Source: Aquanectria penicillioides
Lineage: Eukaryota; Ascomycota; Sordariomycetes; Hypocreales; Nectriaceae
Assembly: GCA_003415625.1 (NCBI GenBank)
Contig: PYIU01000003.1
Location: forward strand, 2,356,001-2,420,000
DNA: 64,000 nt
Reading direction: 5' to 3'
How positions within the stretch are numbered: position 1 is the stretch's first letter; every line of letters begins with the position of its first letter. Below, piece after piece: positions 48,499-59,781 of the stretch. A program made the translations under genes and the position numbers. The notes under the pieces were generated by a model, which was not told the DNA's origin, made no database searches, and saw nothing but the letters and a program-made list of their open reading frames with translations.

Positions 48499-49326
48499 GA
48501 ACTGATACATGGAGCTTTTGCCGTGTCTTTCGGTTCCTTGTTGTTATTCGTGTATAATGATGAAACGGCCGGTATGTGACATGGGGAAAGGTCTGAATAT
48601 AACAAATAGCCGATAGACGCCTGGTCGGTCACATCCAGTAGGGCATGCGTTGCAATGACTTGACGAAACAAACAAAATTATCCACGGGGGGGGGGGGAGT
48701 TCGGAGAGTTGAGCAACTGTTGAATTTGAGTCTGAGAGTGACCAACCTTGTGCGGAACTTGTTGCGAAGGAAAATATAGCTTACGGCCTGTCTTAGAGAA
48801 GGTGGTTGATATGAAAGCGAGGAACTAATGGGATCTCACATAATTTCAACTTCCAGTGCGATGGAATCTACTGGCCCCCTACGTGATTCGTACCACTCGA
48901 ATGAAGCCTTGCGAGTCCAAAGCATAATCACTATCAATCTGACTGAAATGGAACTTGAACCCAAAACCATTCTACAATACACAGGAACTGTCCAATTCCT
49001 TACCCAAGCAAGGTCCTCAATATCGTCTTGTTTAGTCGAGCCAAGTGTTGAAAGTGGTATAGAACCCAAAGTACCACTTGTTTCGGCAAGAGGGTACCTC
49101 CAGTTTTTGTTGAGGTGCTCTGGTTCAAGACGAAGAAGGGACTACCCTAGACTTCTCTGGAGCGCCACTACTCAAAACACCACGCCACTTTTTTTTTTTT
49201 TTACACCAGCACTCGCGAATCGTATCCGTGACGTCACCCGATCTCGCACCAAATACAGAATTATCTCGTCACCAAGCCTCCAATCGACCAGCTTCACCGC
49301 GCGCCCGCTCATGAAACCTCGAAGCG
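48499..49326. other. Intergenic, no gene seen
   Basis: Holds the arrestin 3' region with a G12 run (48686-48697), a T12 run near 49190 and the promoter of the downstream lipase. Nothing else recognised. Confidence 0.5.
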
Positions 49327-50413
49327 ATGAGCTCATGGCAGGTGCGGTGTAGAGCGCACGTTATCACAGTCTGTCGATTGACCACGTCACCTGTCGCAAA
49401 TCCCGCGCAATGGCTCCCTCGCAACCAACTATCCCGTGGCTTCACAACAGGCTGCCTGCTCAAACGTGATGGAGATCCGCGGATTCGAGACTTGGGAAAG
49501 GCAATTTCCAATGACTATGCAACTATTCGGGACACTTATAGTACGTTGTCCGGCATATACGTGTGTCATATACTTCCTGACTTACTGACTTCCTTGTCAA
49601 GAGTCACCTAAATACCCAATTGTCCTCGCTCATGGCCTCCTCGGCTTCTCTGAGCTTCGTCTGAGTTCCTACCTTCCCGCAGTTCAGTACTGGTTTGGGA
49701 TCAAGGAGGCCCTCATTGCTCAAGGAGCCACCGTTATCACACCTACGGTTCCCCCGTCAAGCTCTATCGCAGACCGCGCCGCAGCGCTCCACGCTGCTCT
49801 CGCTGCTTGCGCGCCTGCCCCAGAGGCAGTGAATATAATCGCACATAGCATGGGAGGTCTTGATGCTCGCTACATGCTTGCGCACATGTCGCCAAGCCCA
49901 GTGCGCGTAGCCTCGCTCGTGACCGTTGCGACACCGCATCGCGGTAGCGCATTTGCCGACTATCTTCTGGACGAGAGCGGCGCGGCGCCGATCCACCTGC
50001 CGAAGTTGTACGGGGCGATTGAAAGGGCGGGTTTCGGAACGGCGGCGTTTGCTCAACTGACGCGGCGGTACATGGTGAGTGAGTTCAACGTGGCAACGCC
50101 GGATGACCCGGAGGTGCGATACTTTTCATATGGGGCGACGTTTGCTGGCCCACCGCCATTGCTAAGTCCATTCCGGCACTCGTACGGGGTTGTGGCTGAG
50201 GCCGAAGGTCCAAATGATGGCTTGGTGAGTGTAGACAGCAGCCGGTGGGGGACATACAAGGGAACGTTAGTCGGGGTAAGCCACTTGGACCTGATCAATT
50301 GGTCGAATAGAGTTGGATGGACGGTGCGGGAATGGATGGGGATCAAGAGGAACTTCAACGCTATTGCATTTTACCTTGACATAGCTGATATGTTAGCCAA
50401 GGAAGGCTTGTGA
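49327..50413 (+). CDS. Triacylglycerol lipase-like alpha/beta hydrolase, probably mitochondrial
   Basis: Serine hydrolase of the fungal lipase-2-like group. Exon 1 is 49327-49540, the intron 49541-49601, exon 2 49602-50413; 341 residues. The N-terminus is rich in Arg, Ser and Thr and poor in acids and ends in SRGFTTG, which looks like a mitochondrial presequence; DYATIRDTYKSPKYPIVLAH follows, formed across the intron. The oxyanion loop HGLLGF, the nucleophile elbow AHSMGG (Ser), the acid in GPNDGLVS and the histidine in GVSHLDLINW form a complete catalytic set. It ends with the family finish FNAIAFYLDIADMLAKEGL. The start codon is the first in frame; a shorter start would remove the presequence. 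Confidence 0.88.
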
Positions 50414-51172
50414 TGAGGAGGTGGAGAGCGACCTAGGCTGAATAGCCTCAAATGCACGACGCATGGAAATTAGAAATGGTTTAGACTTGTTTGTTGAGAA
50501 TATAGAGCGAATAAACTTAATTGACGCAGACTACCATGCCAGTGTGCGGACACTTCTGAACCGACGTTGACCGAGGCAGGCGATGGGTTGAAGTCAGGTA
50601 TAGATAGGTAGGTAGGTAGGCATGGGAAGCTCAAAATGTCTCATCGGGAGAAAAAAAAGCCGCGTTGGAATGCAATGCAAGACCAGAGAATGCATTTCGG
50701 GAGTGCATGATAGTGCGAGGAGTCAGGACAGGGCATTGATGCGGTTAGGCTTTTTCGTCTCATTTTTAAATCATGCACGTTGAAAAACGATCAAGGGCAA
50801 ACGGGGCAAATCGATTGCTTGCTTCAAACAGGTAGGTATCAGTAGTATTAGAATATAGAATACAGCCACCTGGCCACGAACACGTCGACGAGAGCCCGTC
50901 CTCCAGCACATTGACCAAGAGATCTAGGTATGTACATAGCGTTGCACGACACACACCCGTTGTGAGTTGACGGGGGTGGCGAGCGGTAAAAATTGATGAG
51001 GGGACAAAGTCGATAGGACTGGATTTCGGGATCACAGTCGGTCACCCGGCGTGTCGTAGAAGGCACCATGTCGTAACACCACTTCACCCCGGAGGGCACA
51101 GTCATGGCATCGATTAACTGTGCCTTGAGTCACCCTCCTCTCCTTCGACCCATGGCGACCTCACTCATCACC
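50414..51172. other. Convergent spacer
   Basis: Lies between the stop of the lipase-like gene and that of the small minus-strand gene. It contains a TAGG repeat (about 50602-50620). No gene supported. Confidence 0.5.
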
Positions 51173-51443
51173 TCAGACGATCGACTGCTTGGCCTCCCGG
51201 CGGGCGGCAAGCTTCTTGTGGATGAAAAGACCAAGAAGGAAGAGACCGACTGGAGAGCAATGTCAGTAACAAGTTCAATTGGCGAACGAGGCGACACCAG
51301 TCAGATTGCGAGTTGGGGGATGTCATACCGGTACCGACGATGCAGAAGACAACCATGGGGCCGACGTTGCGAGCGGCCCAGTTCTTGCGCTTGACGAGCT
51401 GGTTAACAGCCTCGCGGGCGATGAGGGACTGAATGGCGGCCAT
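51173..51443 (-). CDS. Small single-TM protein, 63 residues, two exons
   Basis: Function not recognised. Exon 1 is 51443-51329, exon 2 51249-51173, with a 79-nt intron (donor GTATGA, acceptor CTCCAG). The product begins MAAIQSLIAREAVNQLVKRK, has NWAARNVGP, one hydrophobic helix (MVVFCIVGTVGLFLLGLFI) and a basic end (HKKLAARREAKQSIV). The arrangement, basic/amphipathic N-terminus plus one TM plus basic tail, resembles small organelle-membrane proteins, but I cannot name a family. The ATG context is good (CACAATGGCC) and the intron joins two frames into one sensible helix. An alternative donor six bases upstream would delete Gly-Thr without changing phase. A TCGTCAG just upstream may be the acceptor of a 5' UTR intron. 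Confidence 0.7.
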
Positions 51444-54400
51444 TGTGTCGAGAGTGGAGATTGCTGACGAGGAGAACCGAAGATGTTAGCCAGCTAAACA
51501 AACAGTCGGCGAACCGAGCAGAATAAATGCGAGAGTGGAAATGAGGATTGGCAGTGTCGCAGTGACGCCAATTGGACGACGCGAAAGCCAAGCAATTCCA
51601 GGGCAATGATAAGGTGGGTTATGACTTGAGGGTGAAGGCGTAGGCGAGGGCAATGGCGCGGCCGTGTGGGAGAGCCAAATGTCTGAGGCGGCTCTTGGCA
51701 GGTGACTTGGGCGGGCGGTGCTACTTGCTGGCAAGGGAAAAAAAAAACTGGCTGAGGGATTCGTGCGAATCGACGTTGTAGTAGCGTTGGACGCCAGTGA
51801 TGATGAGAACGACCGCGGGTTGCGTCCACTGCCAAGTGCCACGACGACGAAGCCAAAGGGGAGAACAACAGGAGCAGCAAGGGGACAGCAGTATGGGTCT
51901 TACCTTTACAAGCTTGGAGGGTGATGAAGAAGCAGCAAACAATTCTGGTCGCGAGGGCGGGCTCGGCTTCGGTTTTGTTGATCAGCTACTCCGGCCCCAA
52001 AGGCACCAAAGGTCGCAAAAAGTGGAGACGACGAGCGTCACGCCCCGAAAAAGCTTGGGCCGGCCTTTGCAAGTTGATCCAGCTGTGTCGACTAGGCCAA
52101 GGCGAGCAAAGAACAAGCAATCAATCGAGCGGTACTGTACGAAAAGGCCAGGGTCCTTTCCTGGTTGGAGGGGAAGGGGGAAGGGGGAAGGGGGTGTGCA
52201 ACGACCTTGAAGGGTGGCGGGATTAAAGTAACCGTGGTACCGATACTGTATGGAGTACAGCTCCGTCGGGAGGCATGTATGTTTGTATGATGGAGTAGCC
52301 GCGGGAACAGTGGTGCACGGATGAGTGGATTTCTGTTTTATTGCTTGATGCTCATGTGGGTGTTCTTGTTGATGTTGATGTTGAAGCTCCTCCTCATGTT
52401 GATATTGGCATTGATACTAGCATCGTTGATGAAGGAGAGGCAATTGAGAGCAAATGTCTACCCGCCTGCCATTGATGGAAAGCAAGTCGATTGACAAAAC
52501 GGCTGTGTTGAAGATCGATTGGCGTTTAGCTGGCTGTGACATTGACAGGAAAACGTCACAAGTAAAGATGACGAGGGTAGGACCAGACTGCGAGGTACCT
52601 CAAACCCGTCAAGCAACACTCGGCGTGGGCTCCGTGTGTTGGTGTGGTGTGCGTGCGTGGGTGCTGTGTGTGTGGGCGAGGGATATTACCACGGTCGAGG
52701 TCATGACCGATAGGATGGCAAAACCGAATGGGTCCCTCCCTTGAAGGCGAAACACGCACCCCTAGGACAAACGAGCCAGAGCCAAGGCGGACGCTGAACT
52801 AGCACTATCCCGAGACTGTAGGGGACCGAGCGAGAGTGAGTGAGTGAGAGAGAATACCTGGAGGGAGAGAAAAAAAAAAGGCTTGTGTTCAATCCATGTA
52901 ATCGCTCACCCATGCTGTCATTGTCAATGGCAAAGGCAACGTGCAACTTAGCTACCTAGGTACCTGGGTTCTCTGAAGCCACTGGCTTGGTCTGCACGCC
53001 GCCTGTAAGTGCTCGGAAAGCTACACGAACCTGACTATCACATACATGCGCACTGAGGTGCACCTTCGCCAATGCTTTGCCAATATTTTCCCAATGCCTC
53101 TATCAATGAAAATCTCGGGTCCGGTAACATCCCTGGCAAAGTGTGACGCACAATTGACCTGGTCGGCCAAGTCCTGTGTGTAACAACTCGGAACACGGCA
53201 GTGGACGGGGTGCGGTGAGATGACCCATGTGGGAAGCCTTGCCGATTGAGCAGCCGTCCTCTGGACCAAGGTCCCGCATGTCGTTGCTTGCGCGCAATCA
53301 ACGAGAGTGCCCACTGTCTGTCTCATGGTACTGTGCATAATTACATGGCCCACGGGGTATCATTCCATCCCATGGGTGCAGGACTGCCTTTGCAGTGCTT
53401 TGCTTGCTGCTTGAAACCTGCATGTACAGCAGCCGTGTGGAGAGGGAGCGTTACTGTCCTACGTGCGTCAGGCTGATCTTGACTGGGACTGGGCCTGCTA
53501 CAAGCTACTGGTTTCGCTCGATGTCATGGCGTCCGCTTGGCCAGCCCAGGCGTTTGCGCGAATTTTGGTCCCCCGTTGGCCACACCCAGCAGCAAGCGCA
53601 CGCGAGTAATAATAAAAAAAAAATAAAAAAAAAAAAGCGTCGCGAATGAGAGATTGCGATAGGGGCTTCAGGCGGGGGACCACCGTTTTGCTGTCGTGTC
53701 GGTCGGTGTCGGTAGACGTCGTGGGAAATCACTGTGCGTCGGTATCATTCACTGGCCGGCTTGGCCCATTCGCACCCAATTGATTGTTGTTGTTGTTTTC
53801 GTCACCTCGCCGGTAGCCGCCATCTCGACTGGTTTACGCATCTATTACAATGTCATTGCATCTCGAAAGTGAGAGCTCACCACCGCCATTCATCAGTACG
53901 TATGGCAACTCAATGCCAAAGAAATAGGCATTGAGTCTGTCAATTGAACACCAGCCACCGGCAACGACCGATTTCCCCCCTTTATCTGGCAGTGGTACAC
54001 GAGCGCATCGTCACCGAGTTCAGATGACCGACTGAAACCAACAATTTTTTTCTCGCCCTCATCCTTCGTTCGATATCAACAAGTTCGGCCGACTCCATCC
54101 AGCCTCCACCCACTTTCCCCCAATCTCCACAGTCTGAAATGACACTGTGCAATCCTCTGCCCGTCAACAACGTTACGACACACGCCATGCCCACGCACGC
54201 CCTCTGCCCACGCCCACGCGAAACGAATGCCGGGAAGAAGCGCGCTTCATCTGTTTCCGGCCCATCCATCCCCGGGCCCGCCGAGGAGGGTCCAGCAAAA
54301 GAGCGAGGGCGTGACGACCGCTGAACACAACCGTCGCCATGAACAACAAAGGCCTCACTCTCTCAAAGCACAAGCCGCACTAAGGCCCTAGCGACATGGG

Positions 54401-56549
54401 ACCTGCAACGACCTGCATCTGTGTGGGCTCCCAGACCCAGCGGGACCTGGGGGAGCATCGACTCAAAGCTGACCACTGACAGCTCCTGCATTGGCCCAAT
54501 TCAAGGCGCCTGCTCCACTCTGCAGTATCATGATCCCATCCCATGCCTTTTCCAGGTTACCACCGGCCCTGGCCCTGGGGCCTTGACTATTGTGCCCACG
54601 CTTGCCCTGGAACTCCCGGCTCGGGACAGCAAACGAGGGCGATTCTCGACTCTCGATAGACATATCAATTCGGGCAAGGCCTCATTTCCTCGATGCCGAC
54701 TTCTCCCCGGAGGAAGATTGCCTCTTTGCCTATCGCACCCGCACCCGCACCTCTCCAGCCACCCCAGGACCAGCCTCCGCGACAGCCGCTTCGCTGATGA
54801 CCTCATAGGCCCCTCCTGTGGGAAGGGGAAGAAAAAAAAAAAAACGCCTCCCGGCCCCCCCAGCTAGCTCCTAGTAGGTAACTGCCCTTGCCCGGCTATT
54901 CCCATACTGCTCCCGATCCGCGGGCCTTTTTCCCTCGTCATGGCCGATGAATGACCGCACGACAGGCGTTCCTAGCTGGCTGGTCCTGGATCGTTTGCTG
55001 GCCAAGCTATGCGGTCAAAGCTCGTCAACGGCAACACGACTCCTCAAGAGCTTCTGCATTATTGGATCCATTTCCATTGTTCCAGCCATCGCCTGCGGCG
55101 GTTGGAGCTGCCAAAAAAAACCTCCTCTTGATATGCACTTTGTGGCTGGACGAGCGAAATATATAGCGCTCGCCAGCCATGCAACCTGACCCATCGCTGC
55201 TGTGGCACAGTGCCCTGTCAGAGCGATGCCGTCTCATCCGTCATGAGTGAGGTGGGCTTCCAGAACAAGCCCGCAGCATGTCCGGTGATAAAGCCAAGAC
55301 TAGGACGAACAGCGGCAAAAGTATGGGTGCTTGATTAGTGACGCCGACCAGGGCGCCAATTGAGCACCAGCCGCCAAGCAACGAGGTATTCCGTCCAATA
55401 CGTTGTAGACCAGTTGTGCTCTCGCCTCCTTCTTTTGGGTGACGAGATTGAACCTGAACCCACTCACAGCAGGTCCCCGTAGCCGAAGCATTTCACTTGT
55501 GAAGGGTGCGGTATGTTTGGCTGGCTGTGGCCCGTTGCCCAGCAGCCAAAAGCTGGAGAGTGGGGGGACACAATTATATGCTCCAGGCTGTGCCTAGGTT
55601 GCCTCATTTATTAGTCTACTCCTTTTACAAGTTTGTTGTTGTTGCGAAGATGTATCAAAGGCACTACCTAGATGAACTAAATTCAGTTGCGATATGCCAT
55701 AATCTTCTTCAGCGACTTCATGAAAAACAGATATACACTGCACTGTACAGAGCTCACTGGCGTCGATCTCTTCGTTGCATGGCGCCTCCACAGAAGGCTT
55801 ATCTGCGGCAACGTGACTCGCTCAGCTCTGCAGGTTGAGTATTGAATGACTTGTTGCTCGCAGTGCTGGGCCCACGAGGCACGCGGCAGACGTTCACGAG
55901 ACATTTTGTCGGTGAACTCTGTGGCAGGTAACTCAACCGGGGCGATTGGCTGCCCACCCCTGGGGGAAACGGAGATGCACAAGCCGTCCGTCCATGTTTA
56001 AGGTAGTGCCTGTAGAAACCCATGTCACACGCTCGCTGCCTGCTGGCCCCGTGCATGCGGCTTTTTTCCTCTCTAACGAGATTTGATGCTAATTGGCGGC
56101 TCTTAACGCTCGCACTATCTTCATCGCCATCACCGTCGTCGCTTGTCACTGACGTATCCCCTGACATCGGGATGCGGTTTCCTGAGTCGTGTCAATAGTG
56201 CCCTCCTCCCTTGAAAGCACACAAACCAACATTGGATCGCTTCACAGGCCTGCTCGTAACCTTCCGCGATCCCGACGGACACCCTTAGCAGAGGAGAAAA
56301 GGCTACGCCCTGTCCATCTCCTGCCTCCTGACTGACGTGGTTGCCCGAGCCCTCCCTATTCCTGCGCCTTACAGGTGACCAGGATACGCGATACAGAACC
56401 TTTGCTCTGACGTCGCCACCACAATCGTCGTCGTCCAGCGGAGCTGTTGGTGACCTTCGTGAACGATTCCGTCCCCTCTGCGTTGTATTGGCATCGTGTT
56501 CATACGTCTTTCAACAACCGGCTTCACAGCACATCGCCCATCTCAAGAT
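51444..56549. other. 5.1-kb gene-free divergent spacer
   Basis: Between the small membrane protein and the molybdate transporter. Open frames of up to about 150 codons occur, but none has domains or believable splice structure. It contains A/T homopolymers near 53615 and 54832, short G-rich repeats near 52175 and two TACCTAGGTACC-like palindromes (about 52954). Confidence 0.55.
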
Positions 56550-58003
56550 ATGGCGCGGTCATGGATGGACAATTTCCATCGCTTGAACCGACACAATGTC
56601 GAAACCCTCCGGGCTCAACCGTGGGCTGAGATCTCGGGCTCCCTCGGCGATCTAGGCACCCTCTTGCCTCTCATGATTGCGCTTGCAGCGCAAGGTTCCA
56701 TTGACCTGGGGAGCACTCTCGTCTTCTCGGGCATTTTCAACATCATCACTGGTGTCGTTTATGGCATTCCGTTGCCCGTCCAGCCCATGAAGGTCCGCCC
56801 CTTCCCCTCATAACCCCCACTCACTTCAGTCGATAATAGAGAGCCCGGCTATATAATAATGTTGCATTTGACGAAACTGACAATTTTGAATTGAAAATTT
56901 TAGGCTATTGCTGCGGCAGCTATCTCAGGACACTCATCGATGGGAGAGGTCACAGCAGCAGGCCAGTGGGTTGGTGCCGCCGTGCTGCTCATGAGCGTCA
57001 CAGGCATCTTGCGCGCCGTAGTAGCCTTCGTCCCCATCCCAGTCGTTAGGGGTATTCAAGTAGGAGCAGGCCTTTCGCTCATCATCGGAGCAGGGTCTTC
57101 AATGCTTCGGCCGTTGCACTGGATTCATCCGGCTCTAGATAATCGTCTCTGGGCTATCCTCGCCTTTCTTGTTCTTGTCGGAACTCAGAAGCTTCCTCGC
57201 TTCCCATATGCCTTGATCTTCTTTCTCATCGCCTTAGTGTTTGCATTCATCCAAGTCCTCGTCTCACATCATGATTTGCCTTGGTTTCATATTTGGCGTC
57301 CTCATTTGGCCTTACCGAAATGGGTTGCTAATCATTATAGTGCCCTGTGGATGGCAATAGGGCAACTACCCCTAACAACCCTCAACTCCATCATAGCTGT
57401 GAGCGCCCTATCTCATGATCTTCTCCCAAAGATCCCCACCCCGTCGGTTACCTCGATCGGCATCAGCGTGGGCTTGATGAATCTGACGACGACTTGGTTT
57501 GGAGGAATGCCCGTGTGCCACGGAGCTGGTGGCCTGGCTGCACAGTATCGTTTCGGTGCCCGTAGTGGTGGTAGCGTTATTGCTTTGGGAGGCTTCAAGG
57601 TCCTTTTAGGTCTTGTTTTTGGTGAGACCCTAGTGGACTTGTTGGGACGCTACCCAAGAGTATTCTTGGAATCATGGTTCTGGCGGCCGGCCTAGAGCTT
57701 GGGAAGGTTGGGCAGAGCCTCAACCAAGGAGCACCAGATTTATGGCAAATGGTTGAGGGGCAAGATTATGAATCCTCAAGCGAACGACTCCGTCGACATC
57801 GGGACCTCACGGATGAAGAACGAATGGAACGTTGGACAGTGATGATGACAACCACGGCTTTTCTGCTGGCATTTCACAATGATGCCGTTGGGTTCCTTGC
57901 TGGCATGCTGTGCCATGGGGCCTACCGACTGACCGAGCGGGTGTCAGAGTGGAGGGCACGGCGAAGAGGATTCCCAACTGAGCATGACTCCCTTCTGCGA
58001 TGA
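56550..58003 (+). CDS. MOT1-type molybdate transporter (one frame break)
   Basis: High-affinity molybdate uptake carrier related to the SulP sulfate permeases but lacking the STAS domain; supplies the molybdenum cofactor pathway. Exon 1 is 56550-56792, the intron 56793-56903, exon 2 56904-58003; about 447 residues. Both family hallmarks are present: PVQPMKAIAA, completed across the intron, and GGMPVCHGAGGLAAQYRFGA. AEISGSLGDLGTLLPL is the usual first helix. The frame changes at the CCC run 57653-57655: before it reads LLGRYP, and after it, in another frame, SILGIMVLAAGLELGKVG, which continues the family sequence and ends with a last TM (FLLAFHNDAVGFLAGMLCHG). One missing C explains it. The donor GTCCGC is weak, but no other donor keeps the hallmark motif. 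An ATG-less extension upstream is not needed. Confidence 0.9.
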
Positions 58004-59781
58004 CGTTGAAAATATTTAATATTCAATTTTCAAATGTCAACAGTGCATCCGACTGGTTCCAGCCCCCGACCGCGTAATGAGCAAGGAGGATCTGAAGAAA
58101 TTCTCGGCGACAACTATATTCCGGAGCAACATATAAGCGACTATTCTTCCGTAATTTTCATCATCTATAAACCTTCTGGAAGCTAGTCTGTATTATCACT
58201 TGCCGACGCCTATTGACGTGCGAGTTGATGTGACAGCCTAGCCGTTTATCTCATTATCAATCCCCTAGCTATATCTCGACGTGATGATATGGATGATGGA
58301 GCCCACGGCCAGCATGGCCGTAGATGCACGCGGTAGGAGAAACAAAACTAAATATAGAATGGGTCATCTGTAAGGAAAGCAGGATGTGCAATGACGAAGA
58401 GAGACGAGGTGTCCTGAAGTGATCCTACGGGATCGAGGTGTGAAGAGTCAATCAGTTATAGCCACTGAAGTGCATTCTTATGGAGGACCGTAAACTTGAA
58501 TGGCATTGATCCACCTGATTTCTTGAGTTCTGACTCAAACAATAACAATAACAATAACAAAACACTATCAAATTGATCAAACAATTCTGAATTCAAGGCC
58601 TCGCCTATCCTATTGTTCTTGTAAAAACTACTCAACCCTAACCAATTCAATCCCATGAAGCCAAATTTGACTAAGACGACAACTATCATGCCGTGGTTCC
58701 TAAAGCATACACGCGTGTTATCGAGCGTTGCTGTCGAAGGCTCCATTTTGATGCACGGATATCCCCGTTTACGCACCTAGAATGCGGACCGCTGGTTAGG
58801 ACAGGCGAATGATATGATTCGCTCCGACGTGAGAGACGGTGAAATTTGAGGTGACAAAGCTCCACATTGGAGGAGGCTCAGAGATGAGAGAGACGAGAAC
58901 TAGAGTCTGTGCGAGAGACAGATTCGCACCCCATGGGACAACAAGCACCACAGAAGTTGCCAACAATGGGAACGTAGTCACTGTGACTCGCTACCCGCAA
59001 AGAGCCAGCAGGGGAAGTTGCGTTTCCAAGCGGAGGAAGGGTGACCAAGACCAATTGGTCGCAGGTGGCTAGCTTCCACCATGGTATCTGGGTAAAATCC
59101 AAATAGGTGGCAGGGGAGGACCTAGTACTTCTTTTTTTTCTTCTTTTTTTTCCTGACTTACCTAGGTATGGAACGCGACGGGGAGAGGAAGACAAAGGGT
59201 AAGGATTCATTGGGTTCTGCAGGGAAACATCCATGAGAAGGAGAAAAATCAAGGGAAGGAGGGGAGGTTTGATGCGAATTTAGGGGGGAAACAGTCGACA
59301 TACTAGGATGCGCCAACAGCCAGACAAGCAGCAAACGATCTATCAATAGAGACAGATGGACTTGACCCTCCGATGCTTGAATGAAGACACAATATTCCCT
59401 AATGGGTGGCACTAGTGGCCTAGAGATGTCGAGGCAGAGAGCAGCAAGGAGACTCACAGTGAACCTCTCGAGCGAAGGCAGCGGCGGGTGCCAGTGGCCC
59501 TTACCCAATTAGCCGTCTTCCCTGGACTGCTGCCCCCTTGCGGCCGGCCAATCACGCGGCGGAAACATCCTCACTGCCCCATCCCAGACATCGCGGCTCA
59601 AAGGACTGACTGAGGCTAAGGCCAAGGAGCGAAAGCCTCGTCGCTCCCTCTGCCTTTTATTTTCCGCCCCAAATCCTGGGACAGCCTCAGCAACGGCCAA
59701 CGGCGCCATCGTCAACCCCCCAGCCCTGGATTCCCCCTACCCCGAGGGCGAGCGACGAAGGAGCTGTCAGCAGGTCCAGCG
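58004..59781. other. Intergenic, no gene seen
   Basis: Contains an AACAAT repeat (about 58540-58560), C/T-rich sequence near 59130 and the promoter of the forkhead gene. No open frame has recognisable features. Confidence 0.5.

Noticed and set aside
56496..56549. Upstream extension of the MOT1 first exon
   Set aside because: It starts with GTG and adds residues without family similarity; the ATG at 56550 gives a normal N-terminus.
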